Origin: Novibacillus thermophilus
GTDB lineage: Bacteria; Bacillota; Bacilli; Thermoactinomycetales; Novibacillaceae
Direction: 5' to 3'
NCBI RefSeq assembly: GCF_002005165.1
Contig: NZ_CP019699.1
Location: 1,550,001-1,614,000 of the forward strand
Length of the DNA: 64,000 nt
Of the stretch, positions 44,725 through 52,516 are shown piece by piece. Below the pieces are notes generated by a model. It was not told where the DNA came from. It did no database searches and worked only from the letters and a program-made list of their open reading frames with translations. The number at the start of each line of letters is the position of its first letter. The first letter of the stretch is position 1. Position numbers and translations under genes: made by a program.

Positions 44725-44931
44725 ATGGAGCAGATCACCTTAAATATTAAAGGCATGTCTTGCAGCCATTGCCAGCAAGCGGTGACTAATGCTTTAAAAG
44801 AGCTGAATGGCGTAGAAAAAGTGGAGGTTCATCTTGATCAAGGCACAGCCGATGTGACCTATGACGGTTCTAAAGTGACCATTGAAAAGATGAAAGAAGC
44901 TGTGGAAGAACAAGGGTATGATGTTGTGTAG
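44725..44931 (+). CDS. copZ: Copper chaperone CopZ, second copy
   Basis: A 68-aa metal-binding domain with GMSCSHC. It follows csoR by 30 bases and completes a copA-csoR-copZ operon. ATG 44725 is preferred since AAAGGAGGTGAAAGC precedes it. It resembles the copy at 6213 over its whole length. Confidence 0.93.
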   Translation: MEQITLNIKGMSCSHCQQAVTNALKELNGVEKVEVHLDQGTADVTYDGSKVTIEKMKEAVEEQGYDVV

Positions 44932-44934
44932 TAA

Positions 44935-44959
44935 AAAACCGGCTTTTTGGCCGGTTTTT
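44935..44959 (+). terminator. Terminator of the second copA operon
   Basis: AAAACCGGC and GCCGGTTTT form a nine-pair stem around a T-rich loop, directly after the copZ stop. Confidence 0.9.
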
Positions 44960-45061
44960 AAAGTAATTTAATTTTTTCCATTACAGCAAAGTAATTATCT
45001 TCATTATCTGCAAAGTTAAATACTCTTCCAGAAGGCATATTTACAATTTCACCGACTTTAA
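44958..45061 (-). other. Short open stretch, possible gene tail
   Basis: The minus strand is open for about 34 codons (FKVGEIVNMPSGRVFNFADN and on) up to a TAA at 44960-44958, without a start codon. It looks coding-like but is not recognised. It may be the last part of a decayed gene, cut by the hairpin at 45061. Confidence 0.3.
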
Positions 45062-45092
45062 AAGGCAGGTGATGTCATTGATCACCTGCCTT
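45061..45092 (-). terminator. Terminator hairpin of the copper storage gene
   Basis: AAGGCAGGTGAT and ATCACCTGCCTT pair perfectly over 12 bp with a 7-nt loop. It lies 25 bases past the stop of the minus-strand gene; the T run on that side is short (TTTT). Confidence 0.7.
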
Positions 45093-45116
45093 GTCTGCCC
45101 ACTATTGGCCTGCTAT

Positions 45117-45464
45117 TTATGCAGCCATTTTACGGCATTCTTCAGCACACTCACGGCAAAAATCGGCACATTGTTGGCAGTGATTATCTTGATATTTAGC
45201 ACATTCAGTTGCACAGGCCTCGCAAATTGTAGCACAAAGCTGGCAAAACTGCTTTACATACATGCTTCCACGTGAAATCCATTGAGAAGCCATGGCACAG
45301 ATGTCCGCACAGTCCCTTAACATGTTGATACAGTGGGATCTGGATTGAACATCAGGTTCCTTTAAACAAGATGTTAAACATTCTTCACATGCTTGCATAC
45401 ATTTAATACACGCATCGATACACATTTGATATTGTTGTACAGTGGAATTAACAACAGTTGGCAT
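45117..45464 (-). CDS. Four-helix bundle copper storage protein (Csp3-like)
   Basis: A 115-aa protein with about 19 Cys, mostly in CxxxC or CxxC spacing (MCIDACIKCMQACEECLTSC, FCQLCATICEACATEC, HCQQCADFCRECAEEC). This is the Csp/DUF326 family: four-helix bundles whose inward-facing Cys bind many Cu(I) ions. No signal peptide or Tat motif is present, so it acts in the cytoplasm like Bacillus Csp3. It lies convergent to copA-csoR-copZ and would buffer excess Cu(I). AAGGGGGG precedes the ATG. Confidence 0.9.
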   Translation of the reverse strand: MPTVVNSTVQQYQMCIDACIKCMQACEECLTSCLKEPDVQSRSHCINMLRDCADICAMASQWISRGSMYVKQFCQLCATICEACATECAKYQDNHCQQCADFCRECAEECRKMAA

Positions 45465-45546
45465 CTGTAACCCCCCTTAGCATTGAGATACAACCTTATT
45501 TTTTTATATATTTGAATGAGTAATCGTGGAAAATATGCCCACAATA

Positions 45547-46104
45547 TTAGAGATGAAGAGGTTTTACTGATGGAGGGTTCTGTTCAAGCACATCTGGGAA
45601 CATCCATAATGTAATAATAAACACGCAACATGTGGCGATCAGTAGCAGGAGATCATATTTGCGTATAACATGTTCACAGGACCGGTACAAAATATGCCGG
45701 ACACTGAACATGGATGTGCCGGTTAAAAGAAATGAGCTCACTAAAAATATAATGATTGTCTCCCTCATGGAAAGCATCCCTACAAGCATGGACCCCATCA
45801 TGCCTGCCATAATGGCAGTAAAAAAACCTTCTATTCCAGCCAATCCATGAAGTCTAAGACCCAGGTTGGCTCCAGCTAAACCAGATATGCCCATGCTCAT
45901 TAAGATTGACAGTAACAGGTTGTCGTGATAAATAATTCCCATCAAAACTCCAATGACTAACCCAAAAGACATGCTTAAGGTCATGGTGATCATCATTTGT
46001 TCCATAAGTGCAGCTTTATATTTGCAAAACAAGTAAATCCCCATTATCACAAGAAAATGAGTCCCAATAAATATAAAAATATACATATACCCCCAAGTCA
46101 TCAA
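45547..46104 (-). CDS. Polytopic Met-rich membrane protein, unknown
   Basis: A 185-aa protein with five or six membrane segments (GYMYIFIFIGTHFLVIMGIYL, MITMTLSMSFGLVIGVLMGI, LLIATCCVFIITLWMF). Many Met and Gly residues lie inside the helices (MAGMMGSMLVGMLSM), suggesting metal contact, although this is inference. I do not recognise the family. It is transcribed towards the copper storage gene. Upstream, TACCTAGGTA (46156-46165) is a palindrome that might bind a CsoR-type regulator. Confidence 0.55.
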   Translation of the reverse strand: MMTWGYMYIFIFIGTHFLVIMGIYLFCKYKAALMEQMMITMTLSMSFGLVIGVLMGIIYHDNLLLSILMSMGISGLAGANLGLRLHGLAGIEGFFTAIMAGMMGSMLVGMLSMRETIIIFLVSSFLLTGTSMFSVRHILYRSCEHVIRKYDLLLLIATCCVFIITLWMFPDVLEQNPPSVKPLHL

Positions 46105-46279
46105 ATCCCTAAAATTATGTTTGTAATAGCAAATAATGAATACTAATTACTACGATACCTAGGTAAAGTATATATACACGTTTAAATTTTCTCCTGAAAA
46201 ATAATGGACATTAAACACACTTACTAATTAATGAATCATTATACATGCGAACAGAGTATTTAATCTTAAATTCAATCAT

Positions 46280-46318
46280 TATTTCCATACTTTCTTCACA
46301 TTTTTTGTGTACCATGTA
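46280..46318 (+). promoter_or_regulatory. 11-bp direct repeat operator ahead of the DUF1541 lipoprotein
   Basis: TATTTCCATAC (46280-46290), TTTCTTCACAT (46291-46301) and TTTTTGTGTAC (46302-46312), with CATGTA as a poor -10. The middle unit is identical to that at 40261. Confidence 0.7.
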
Positions 46319-46399
46319 AGTGTTTGCTCAACCACAAATAAATTGAATATGTGTTGGGCAGTGTACTAATGATACTTATAAAATGAAAGGAGTTTGAAA

Positions 46400-47035
46400 A
46401 TGAAATTTAAAAACATCTTGATTGTACTTATTTGAATGGTTGTAATAATGACCTTGTCTGCGTGTGCAGGTGATACTGAAGAAGCACCGGCTCCATCTGA
46501 GTCAAACGAAAATCAGCAAGACGATGCGGATACACATACAGGCGGTATGAATTCAGGAACTGAAGAAAATAACGAGACAGATTCAAAGTCTCCTTCCCAC
46601 GCAGAGATGAACCACTCTGGCTCAGGTGAAGTGCCTGAAGGCTTAAAAGAGGCAGAAAATCCCACATATCCAGTGGGGAGCCAAGCGATCATCCATGCTG
46701 ATCATATGCCAGGGATGAATGGTGCCAAAGCAACAATTGTAGGAGCCTATGATACGACTGTTTATTCTGTCACTTATACAACGCCAGAGGGAGAAAAAGT
46801 GGAAAATCATAAATGGGTGATCCACGAAGAAATTAAAGAAGCAGGTGAAGAGCCTTTTAAACCTGGAGACCAAGTCACCCTAAATGCCGATCACATGGAA
46901 GGAATGGATGGCGCAACCGCTACGATTGATTCCGCTGAAAAAACAACCGTATATATGGTTGACTACATTTCGACTGATGGTGAGAAGGTTACCAATCACA
47001 AATGGGTAACAGAAAGCGAACTCAAAGCCGAATAA
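46400..47035 (+). pseudogene. DUF1541 (YdhK-like) lipoprotein with a stop in the signal peptide
   Basis: ATG 46400, with AAAGGAG upstream, opens a lipoprotein signal (KFKNILIVLI), but codon 12 is TGA (46433-46435). The frame then runs on unbroken from ATG 46436: VVIMTLSACAGD (lipobox) and two DUF1541 repeats, VGSQAIIHADHMPGMNGAKA and PGDQVTLNADHMEGMDGATA, each ending in HKWV. DUF1541 proteins occur in copper loci of Gram-positives. Restart at 46436 would leave a signal too short and without positive charges. Either the TGA is a real inactivating mutation or a sequence error. Confidence 0.8.
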
Positions 47036-47075
47036 GGTTAAAGAATTGCCCTTATTTAGAAGGGAATTTGAGCCT

Positions 47076-47792
47076 ATGGCATGGCAAATAAACCAAGCCC
47101 ATATTCTTGTTGTTGATGATGAATGGAAGATGAGAAACCTCCTGCGTATCTATCTGACCAGGGAAGGATTTCGTGTAACCGAAGCCAAAGATGGAAATGA
47201 TGCACTGGAAAAAATGAAAAAAAACACTTTTGATTTGGTTATCTTAGACATTATGATGCCGGGGATGGACGGATGGGAGCTTTGTACAAAAATACGTCAG
47301 ATCACCATGCAAATGCCCATTCTGATGCTGACAGCTCGCTCTGAAACCAAAGAAAAGGTACAAGGATTAAATTTGGGAGCGGATGATTATCTGGTTAAAC
47401 CGTTTGATCCTGAGGAACTGGTTGCACGTGTACGCGCCCTGCTTAGAAGATCCCGTATGTCAGAGATAGATACGGGGCATATGATTATGACCGGAGAGTT
47501 ACGTATTGATCCCGAACGAAGAGAAGTTTGGGTGCATGATCAAACAATTGATTTAACAAAGACGGAGTTTGATCTGTTATATTTATTGGCTGGACATCCT
47601 GGACGGGTATACAGCCGGGAAATGTTGTTGGATCATGTAGGGGGAAAAGATTATTTTGGGGATCTTAGAACGGTAGATACGCATGTAAAAAATATCCGTG
47701 AAAAATTCCGCAAAGCAGGTCTGTCTGAAAACCTTATTCAAACCGTTTGGGGGATTGGCTATAAATTTAAGGAGCCTGATCCAAGGCAATGA
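47076..47792 (+). CDS. OmpR-family response regulator
   Basis: A 238-aa regulator: receiver (VDDEW, VILDIMMPG, LTARS, YLVKPFDP) and OmpR-type winged helix (LTKTEFDLLYLLAGHPGRVYSR, RTVDTHVKNIREKFR, VWGIGYKF). The ATG overlaps nothing; AGAAGGGA lies nine bases before 47076. It overlaps the kinase gene by four bases (ATGA). Tandem direct repeats with 11-bp phase are the usual targets of this class, and such sites precede the DUF1541 gene just upstream and several units in the 18-41 kb region, so it is the best candidate to bind them. Confidence 0.92.
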   Translation: MAWQINQAHILVVDDEWKMRNLLRIYLTREGFRVTEAKDGNDALEKMKKNTFDLVILDIMMPGMDGWELCTKIRQITMQMPILMLTARSETKEKVQGLNLGADDYLVKPFDPEELVARVRALLRRSRMSEIDTGHMIMTGELRIDPERREVWVHDQTIDLTKTEFDLLYLLAGHPGRVYSREMLLDHVGGKDYFGDLRTVDTHVKNIREKFRKAGLSENLIQTVWGIGYKFKEPDPRQ

Positions 47793-49207
47793 GATGGAAT
47801 CGGATTTCAGTTAAACTGGGCATGACCTTTCTTTTGCTCTTGCTCATTGTTTTATTCCCCTTAGGCTTTGTGATCCATCAAATCTTTCTGGGCTTTTATT
47901 TAGGGGAAGTACAGCAAGATCTGGATGATCTGTCATCAAGGTATGCCAAATTTATTGGAGAAACATTAGATGAAGGGATCACCCAAAACATTGAAATGAT
48001 GGGGGGATTCTCTCAGGTCCCGTTTTACATTGTTGACGCTGAAGGTCGACTCATCGCCAATTTTGGTGTGCCTGGTCTGACAGATGATACGCGGATACCT
48101 GCTGATGAATTGGAAATTTTAACAGAAGGGAAATCCATTAGAGGAGAATATAGCGATCGTTCAGGAAATCGTTTTCTTGTTTCGGGAGCGCCTATCTATG
48201 ATGGTGGTCATTTTTTGGGCGGCGTTTACGTCTTATCCTCCATTGAGGACATTTACCAATCCATTGAAAAAGTGAGGTACATGCTGGTTCTGTCAGGGAT
48301 AGGCGCTTTATTTCTTGCTCTTGGGGTAATTGTGGTCTTATCAAGGACATTGTCCAATCCTTTGCTACAAATGGAAAAAGCCACACGTAAGATTGCTAGG
48401 GGAGATCTGAATACTCGAGTAAAGGTTAAAACAGCAGATGAAATCGGCACATTGGGACAAGCCATCAATGATCTTGCACGAGAGCTGAAAAGATATCAGG
48501 AGACCAGAAGTGAGCTATTTGCCAATATATCCCATGAATTAAGAACACCCGTCACCTATCTGGAAGGGTATGCCAATATATTAAAGGAAGGTCTGTATCA
48601 ATCTGAAGAGGAGAAGGAGCAATATTTAGAGATTATTAAACAGGAATCAACCCGTTTGAGTCGACTGATCAATGATCTGTTTGAGCTTTCCAAAATGGAA
48701 GAGGGGAAAATGACACTTAACCAAGAATGGATAGACATGCGTGAAATGATAGAAACGATTCTTCCCCGAGTAGAATTACAGGCAAAAAAGAAAGGCTTGC
48801 AGTTAAAGGTCGATATACAGGATAACCTGCCCCTTATTAATGTGGATGGTTTGCGCATGGAACAAATCGTCACGAATTTACTGGATAATGCCCTTCGCTA
48901 TACTGATCACGGATGGGTCGGCATAAGGATTGAACGTGCAAGATCTGGAGATCTGATGATTAGCATAGAGGATTCGGGTAAAGGCATTCCGGAAGACGAG
49001 TTGCCCTATATTTTTGAACGTTTTTACCGAGTGGAGAAATCTCGTTCCAGAGACTTTGGAGGGACAGGATTAGGACTGGCCATTGTCAAGCAGTTGGTCG
49101 ATATGCAAGGGGGAACGATATCCGTGTTCAGTGAAGTAGGGAAAGGGACTCGCTTCCAGATTTTGTTTCCCGCCAACCAGAACAGGGACGGAAGAGAAGA
49201 ACAATGA
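47789..49207 (+). CDS. HAMP-domain sensor histidine kinase
   Basis: A 472-aa kinase: membrane segment at about 10-32, an outside sensor of about 130 residues (with FYIVDAEGRLIANFG), a second segment near 168-190, HAMP, SHELRTPVTYLEGYA (His near 245), N box LLDNALRYTD, DSGKGIPEDELP, FERFYRVEKSRSR and GTGLGLAIV. Partner of the regulator at 47076. The catalytic half is close to the truncated kinase at 15562-16221. The ligand may be extracytoplasmic copper, inferred from the genes around it. Confidence 0.92.
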   Translation: MRWNRISVKLGMTFLLLLLIVLFPLGFVIHQIFLGFYLGEVQQDLDDLSSRYAKFIGETLDEGITQNIEMMGGFSQVPFYIVDAEGRLIANFGVPGLTDDTRIPADELEILTEGKSIRGEYSDRSGNRFLVSGAPIYDGGHFLGGVYVLSSIEDIYQSIEKVRYMLVLSGIGALFLALGVIVVLSRTLSNPLLQMEKATRKIARGDLNTRVKVKTADEIGTLGQAINDLARELKRYQETRSELFANISHELRTPVTYLEGYANILKEGLYQSEEEKEQYLEIIKQESTRLSRLINDLFELSKMEEGKMTLNQEWIDMREMIETILPRVELQAKKKGLQLKVDIQDNLPLINVDGLRMEQIVTNLLDNALRYTDHGWVGIRIERARSGDLMISIEDSGKGIPEDELPYIFERFYRVEKSRSRDFGGTGLGLAIVKQLVDMQGGTISVFSEVGKGTRFQILFPANQNRDGREEQ

Positions 49208-49410
49208 GATGGATTGAATGGGTTATTGCCATTGTCCTTGTCATCATTGGTCTATGCTGCTTAACGATGTCCGCAACCTGGTTATTGACTCCAAATACTT
49301 TAGGGCATTATCTTCATACGTTATTTATGATTTGTATGTGGGCAGGATTGCCGCTTATTGGGGCTGCGGTCATCTATTTCATATATAGAATAATAAAACG
49401 CCAATCTTAG
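49204..49410 (+). CDS. Small two-segment membrane protein of the kinase operon
   Basis: A 68-aa protein with two membrane helices (WVIAIVLVIIGLCCLTMSATW and LHTLFMICMWAGLPLIGAAVIYF). It overlaps the kinase stop (ATGA). Position and first-helix pattern match the 99-aa zinc-ribbon protein behind the truncated kinase at 16238 (VLAVALLSVGLGCLFLSV). A conserved accessory to this two-component type is likely; the function is unknown. Confidence 0.65.
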   Translation: MRWIEWVIAIVLVIIGLCCLTMSATWLLTPNTLGHYLHTLFMICMWAGLPLIGAAVIYFIYRIIKRQS

Positions 49411-49456
49411 CCGATAGATGAAAGCCAGTGAGATCTAGATTTAAAGAGGTGTTGTC

Positions 49457-50211
49457 ATGGCAGATTGGTATATTCAATTTTCTCAATTACTAACTTTTAT
49501 CAGTGAACCATTACGGATCCTGTATTATTCACAGCAAACACCAGTTCTTGGAGCATTATTGTTAGGTGTACTCGGAGCGGTCGCCCCATGTCAAATTTCG
49601 GCTAATATGGGGGCCATTTCATATACAACGAATCGAATGGTACAAGGCAAGAAGTGGCAAACGGAAGTCATCAGTTTTTTATTGGCAAGACATTGGTTTA
49701 TTTTTTATTAGGAATGTTGATCATTGGGATTGGGAATGAGCTAGAAGCGTTAACTATACCGGTTTTTCAAGTCGTGCGGAAGATAACAGGTCCTGTATTA
49801 TTGGTTACTGGTCTTTATTTTATCGGATGGATTAAGGTACGTGGACTATTTACCGAACGATTACTAAATTATAGAAGTTATATAGATCATTTATCGGGAA
49901 ACACCAAGGCCTTTGCTTTAGGCGTTCTGTTGTCACTCGCTTTTTGTCCAACCATGTTTTTCGTATTTTTTGGTTTACTCACCCCTTTAATGTTAAATAC
50001 AGCCGGTTATGGACTTGCTCTTCCTTTTCTGTTTTCCATCGGTACGATTATCCCGGTGTTACTATTTCTTGGATTGGCCTTTGGAATGGGGTTGGATCAG
50101 AAGGTTTTAAAAAGATCAAAGAAAATAGGGCGGGTTATCCAGGTGATAGCGGGGATTGTACTAGTTATCATAGGTGTTAATGATATTATTTTGTATTGGA
50201 CATTATCTTAA
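49457..50211 (+). pseudogene. DsbD/CcdA-like membrane protein, frameshifted in a T run
   Basis: The first frame (to 49711) has GAVAPCQISANMGAISYTTNR. At CAG followed by six T (about 49673-49681) the frame shifts, and the remainder (FIGKTLVYFLLGMLIIG, LAFCPTMFFVFFGLL, to ILYWTLS) is in another frame ending 50211. One added T would give EVISFFIGKTLVYF and an intact protein of about 250 aa. Paralogue of 22514-23254, with both redox Cys kept. A sequencing error in the homopolymer is a fair alternative to real decay. AAAGAGGTG precedes the ATG. Confidence 0.82.
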
Positions 50212-50392
50212 ACTGATAAAAATTTTCACCGCCAATCTACTTGTCATAGTATCCTCTGAATAATGAACGATGTTCAATAAAGCTTTGCATTACAGCCAGA
50301 TTTTTTCGGAACCAAAAATCAGGATCGAATTAGCAGTCTCTTGTTGTCCCAAACTAACATGGCCTGACGGCCACCACAATGAATGAAAATGT
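50212..50392. other. Intergenic, possible orphan direct-repeat site
   Basis: TTTTCACCGCC (50223) followed by AATCTACTTGT and a TAGTAT box resembles the 11-bp sites, but no gene follows. A gene once controlled from here may have been lost. Confidence 0.3.
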
Positions 50393-50456
50393 GTATCGGC
50401 CTGTTCACCAGCTAATTTATTATTAAATTAGCAGGTCACAGGCCGATACTTTTTTG
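50393..50456 (+). terminator. Long two-part terminator hairpin
   Basis: Outer arms GTATCGGCCTG (50393-50403) and CAGGCCGATAC (50439-50449), inner arms GCTAATTTA (50411) and TAAATTAGC (50424-50432), followed by TTTTTT. Confidence 0.88.
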
Positions 50457-50582
50457 GTGGTCAAAACCCCGAGTCCCAAACCGACCGACTGCACCTACGA
50501 GTACCGAGATTGTTACCATGAGTACGTGTATAAAAATACTTTGCTCAAGGGTGCATGGCCCGCATGATTTCTTTAAGGAGGA

Positions 50583-51712
50583 ATGAGTGGGATGGATGCA
50601 TTATTAGAACGATGTGCCGGACTGGATGTTCATCAAGAGACGGTGGTAGCATGTATCATGTATGGTCCTTTGGACCGAAAACCAAAGCAAGAAATCAAGA
50701 CGTTTTCTACCACTACTAAAGGACTGCTTGAACTTCATGATTGGCTCCATCAATACAAGTGTACACATGTCGCCATGGAAAGCACAGGGGTATACTGGAA
50801 ACCGGTATGGAATGTTCTTGAAGGAGTTTTACGTTGGTATTGGCCAACGCTAAACGAATCAAGAATGTTCCAGGTCGAAAGACGGACGTACATGATGCGG
50901 CTTGGATTGCTCAATTACTCCGTTGCGGGCTTATCACTCCTAGTTTTGTTCCGCCAGAAGAGATACGGGATCTGCGCGATTACACTCGTTATCGCAGAAA
51001 GTTGCTGGGTGACGCTACGGCGGAAAAAAACCGAATACACAAGATTTTACAGGATGCCAACATCAAGTTGGCCACATATGTGAGTGACTTATTCGGCGTA
51101 TCCGGAAGAGCTTTGCTGGAATCAATCGTGTACGGTGAAGTGCTAAGTTCAGACCAGGTAAAAGATCTAGTCAAGACATCGCTAAAAAGAAAAGTTCCGC
51201 AACTTGTAGAGGCTTTAAATGGTCGAGTTCGAGCTCATCATCGAAAACTAATTGGAATGCACTTGGATCATTTGAGGTATCTTGAAGAACAAATGGCGGT
51301 TATAGAGGCGGAGATCGATAGGCTACTCACTCCATATCAAAATGTAGTTGAACAACTTAGCACTATTCCCGGAATTCAAAAGGATGCAGCGGCGGTCATC
51401 CTGGCAGAAATCGGGTACGACATGCAGGAGCTTGAAAGCCGTGCTTTGCCAAGCAGCTTGGGCCGCGAGTAAATCCAAAGGCACTCGTCTTGCTTCGTTT
51501 TTTTTTATCGTGTCCAGAAACAGAAAAAAGCTACAATGGCTACGGCTCATCTCATACTACGTATTATATACCACATGCTGAAAAATAACATCACCTACCA
51601 AGAGTTTGGATGGGATTACTTACAAGATCAATCACGAGTAGTGGATTATTGGATCAAGAGAATTGAATCCCAAGGCTTCAAAGTAACGATTGAACCCAAT
51701 GAAGTCGCCTAA
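50583..51712 (+). pseudogene. IS110-family transposase, several frame breaks and a deletion
   Basis: Starts as a normal IS110/IS1111 transposase: ERCAGLDVHQETVVACIM (first catalytic Asp) and HVAMESTGVYWKPVW. The frame breaks near 50830, resumes as LVLANAKRIKNVPGRKTDVHDA, continues to LSTIPGIQKDAAAVILAEIG, then loses about 60 codons near 51430-51445. Further on, KAVLCQAAWAASKSKGTRL, ATAHLILRIIYHMLKNNITY and QGFKVTIEPNEVA occur in changing frames, ending TAA 51710-51712. No DNA ends were defined. The element is dead. Confidence 0.88.
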
Positions 51713-51808
51713 GTAAATTCCATATTTTGGTTATTGTTTCAACTAACCGAAGTCCGTCCTTTTTTTGCTTTTTAGGGGGGACATTTTCGTATAAAAGCAA
51801 AATAAAAA

Positions 51809-51843
51809 ACCTCACCTTTCGTTTTCGAAAAAGTGAGGTTTAT
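51809..51843 (-). terminator. Terminator of the PCYCGC lipoprotein gene
   Basis: AAACCTCACCTTT and AAAGTGAGGTTT pair around TCG-rich loop bases; on the minus strand TTTTTTATTTT follows. Confidence 0.88.
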
Positions 51844-51846
51844 TTA

Positions 51847-52320
51847 TTATAAAGGCATTGGAGTATTAGTTGGTTTTGCGTATCCTACTTTGTACTTTTC
51901 ATCAATGTAATGGCGAATTTCCTTTATAGATTTGCCTTCCTGTTTCATTTTAATGGATTCCGCTGCGATTTGTAAGCAAACACCACAACGAGTTCCATGG
52001 TCATCCCAGACTACAGAACCATCTTCATTAATTTTTTTCACAAAACAATTCATACTACTTTTATGCCCTGCGCTATCTGCGCAACCGCAATAACAAGGAA
52101 TCCATTGTAACAATTCTGTTGATTTACCAGCAGCTTGATACACCAAGCCGATCTCTTCACTATGACCTTTCAAAAAGGCTGGTAAAACATCAGTAGAAGT
52201 AGTTTTTTCTTGCAAATCCCCATTAAAAGAATGCGATTGATGTGATTGTTCTGTATTGGAACTGCAAGCCGAAATGAACAAAGTGAGTATAAATAAAACA
52301 ATCAGACCCTTATATTTCAT
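51847..52320 (-). CDS. PCYCGC-motif lipoprotein
   Basis: A 157-aa lipoprotein (lipobox FISAC). It has the family motif WIPCYCGCADSAGHKSSMNC, and a second Cys pair in GTRCGVCLQIA. The Cys-rich motif may bind metal or haem; the biochemical role of the family is unknown, but members are often found near copper or cytochrome genes. AGAGGTAGCAAGG precedes the ATG. Its promoter region was changed by the IS1380 debris that begins 44 bases upstream. Confidence 0.85.
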   Translation of the reverse strand: MKYKGLIVLFILTLFISACSSNTEQSHQSHSFNGDLQEKTTSTDVLPAFLKGHSEEIGLVYQAAGKSTELLQWIPCYCGCADSAGHKSSMNCFVKKINEDGSVVWDDHGTRCGVCLQIAAESIKMKQEGKSIKEIRHYIDEKYKVGYAKPTNTPMPL

Positions 52321-52363
52321 CCTTGCTACCTCTTATAACATTAGATATGATCTATTATATCAT

Positions 52364-52516
52364 CCTGAATTTCGAAAGTAAAGTTGCTTGATCCAGTAAT
52401 AAAGGTGCTCCAATCCTTGGTATAATGGTGTTTGAACGAACAACAAAACCCAAAGAGAGGGGCACCCGTTAGGTGAAGTCTACCACAAACATCGCCAAAA
52501 TGAAAACAGAATTCAC
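52364..52516 (+). repeat. 153-bp inverted duplication of the IS1380 5' end
   Basis: This stretch equals the reverse complement of 53944-54096 over 153 bases. It contains the IS1380 end (CCTGAATTTCGAAAG) and the first 14 codons of its transposase (KSTTNIAKMKTEFT) on the plus strand, then stops at the left end of the complete element. It is therefore the stump of another IS1380 copy. Confidence 0.88.

Noticed and set aside
46156-46165. TACCTAGGTA palindrome as a CsoR operator for the membrane protein gene
   Set aside because: Short and without the G-run core. Noted only as a possibility in the gene entry.
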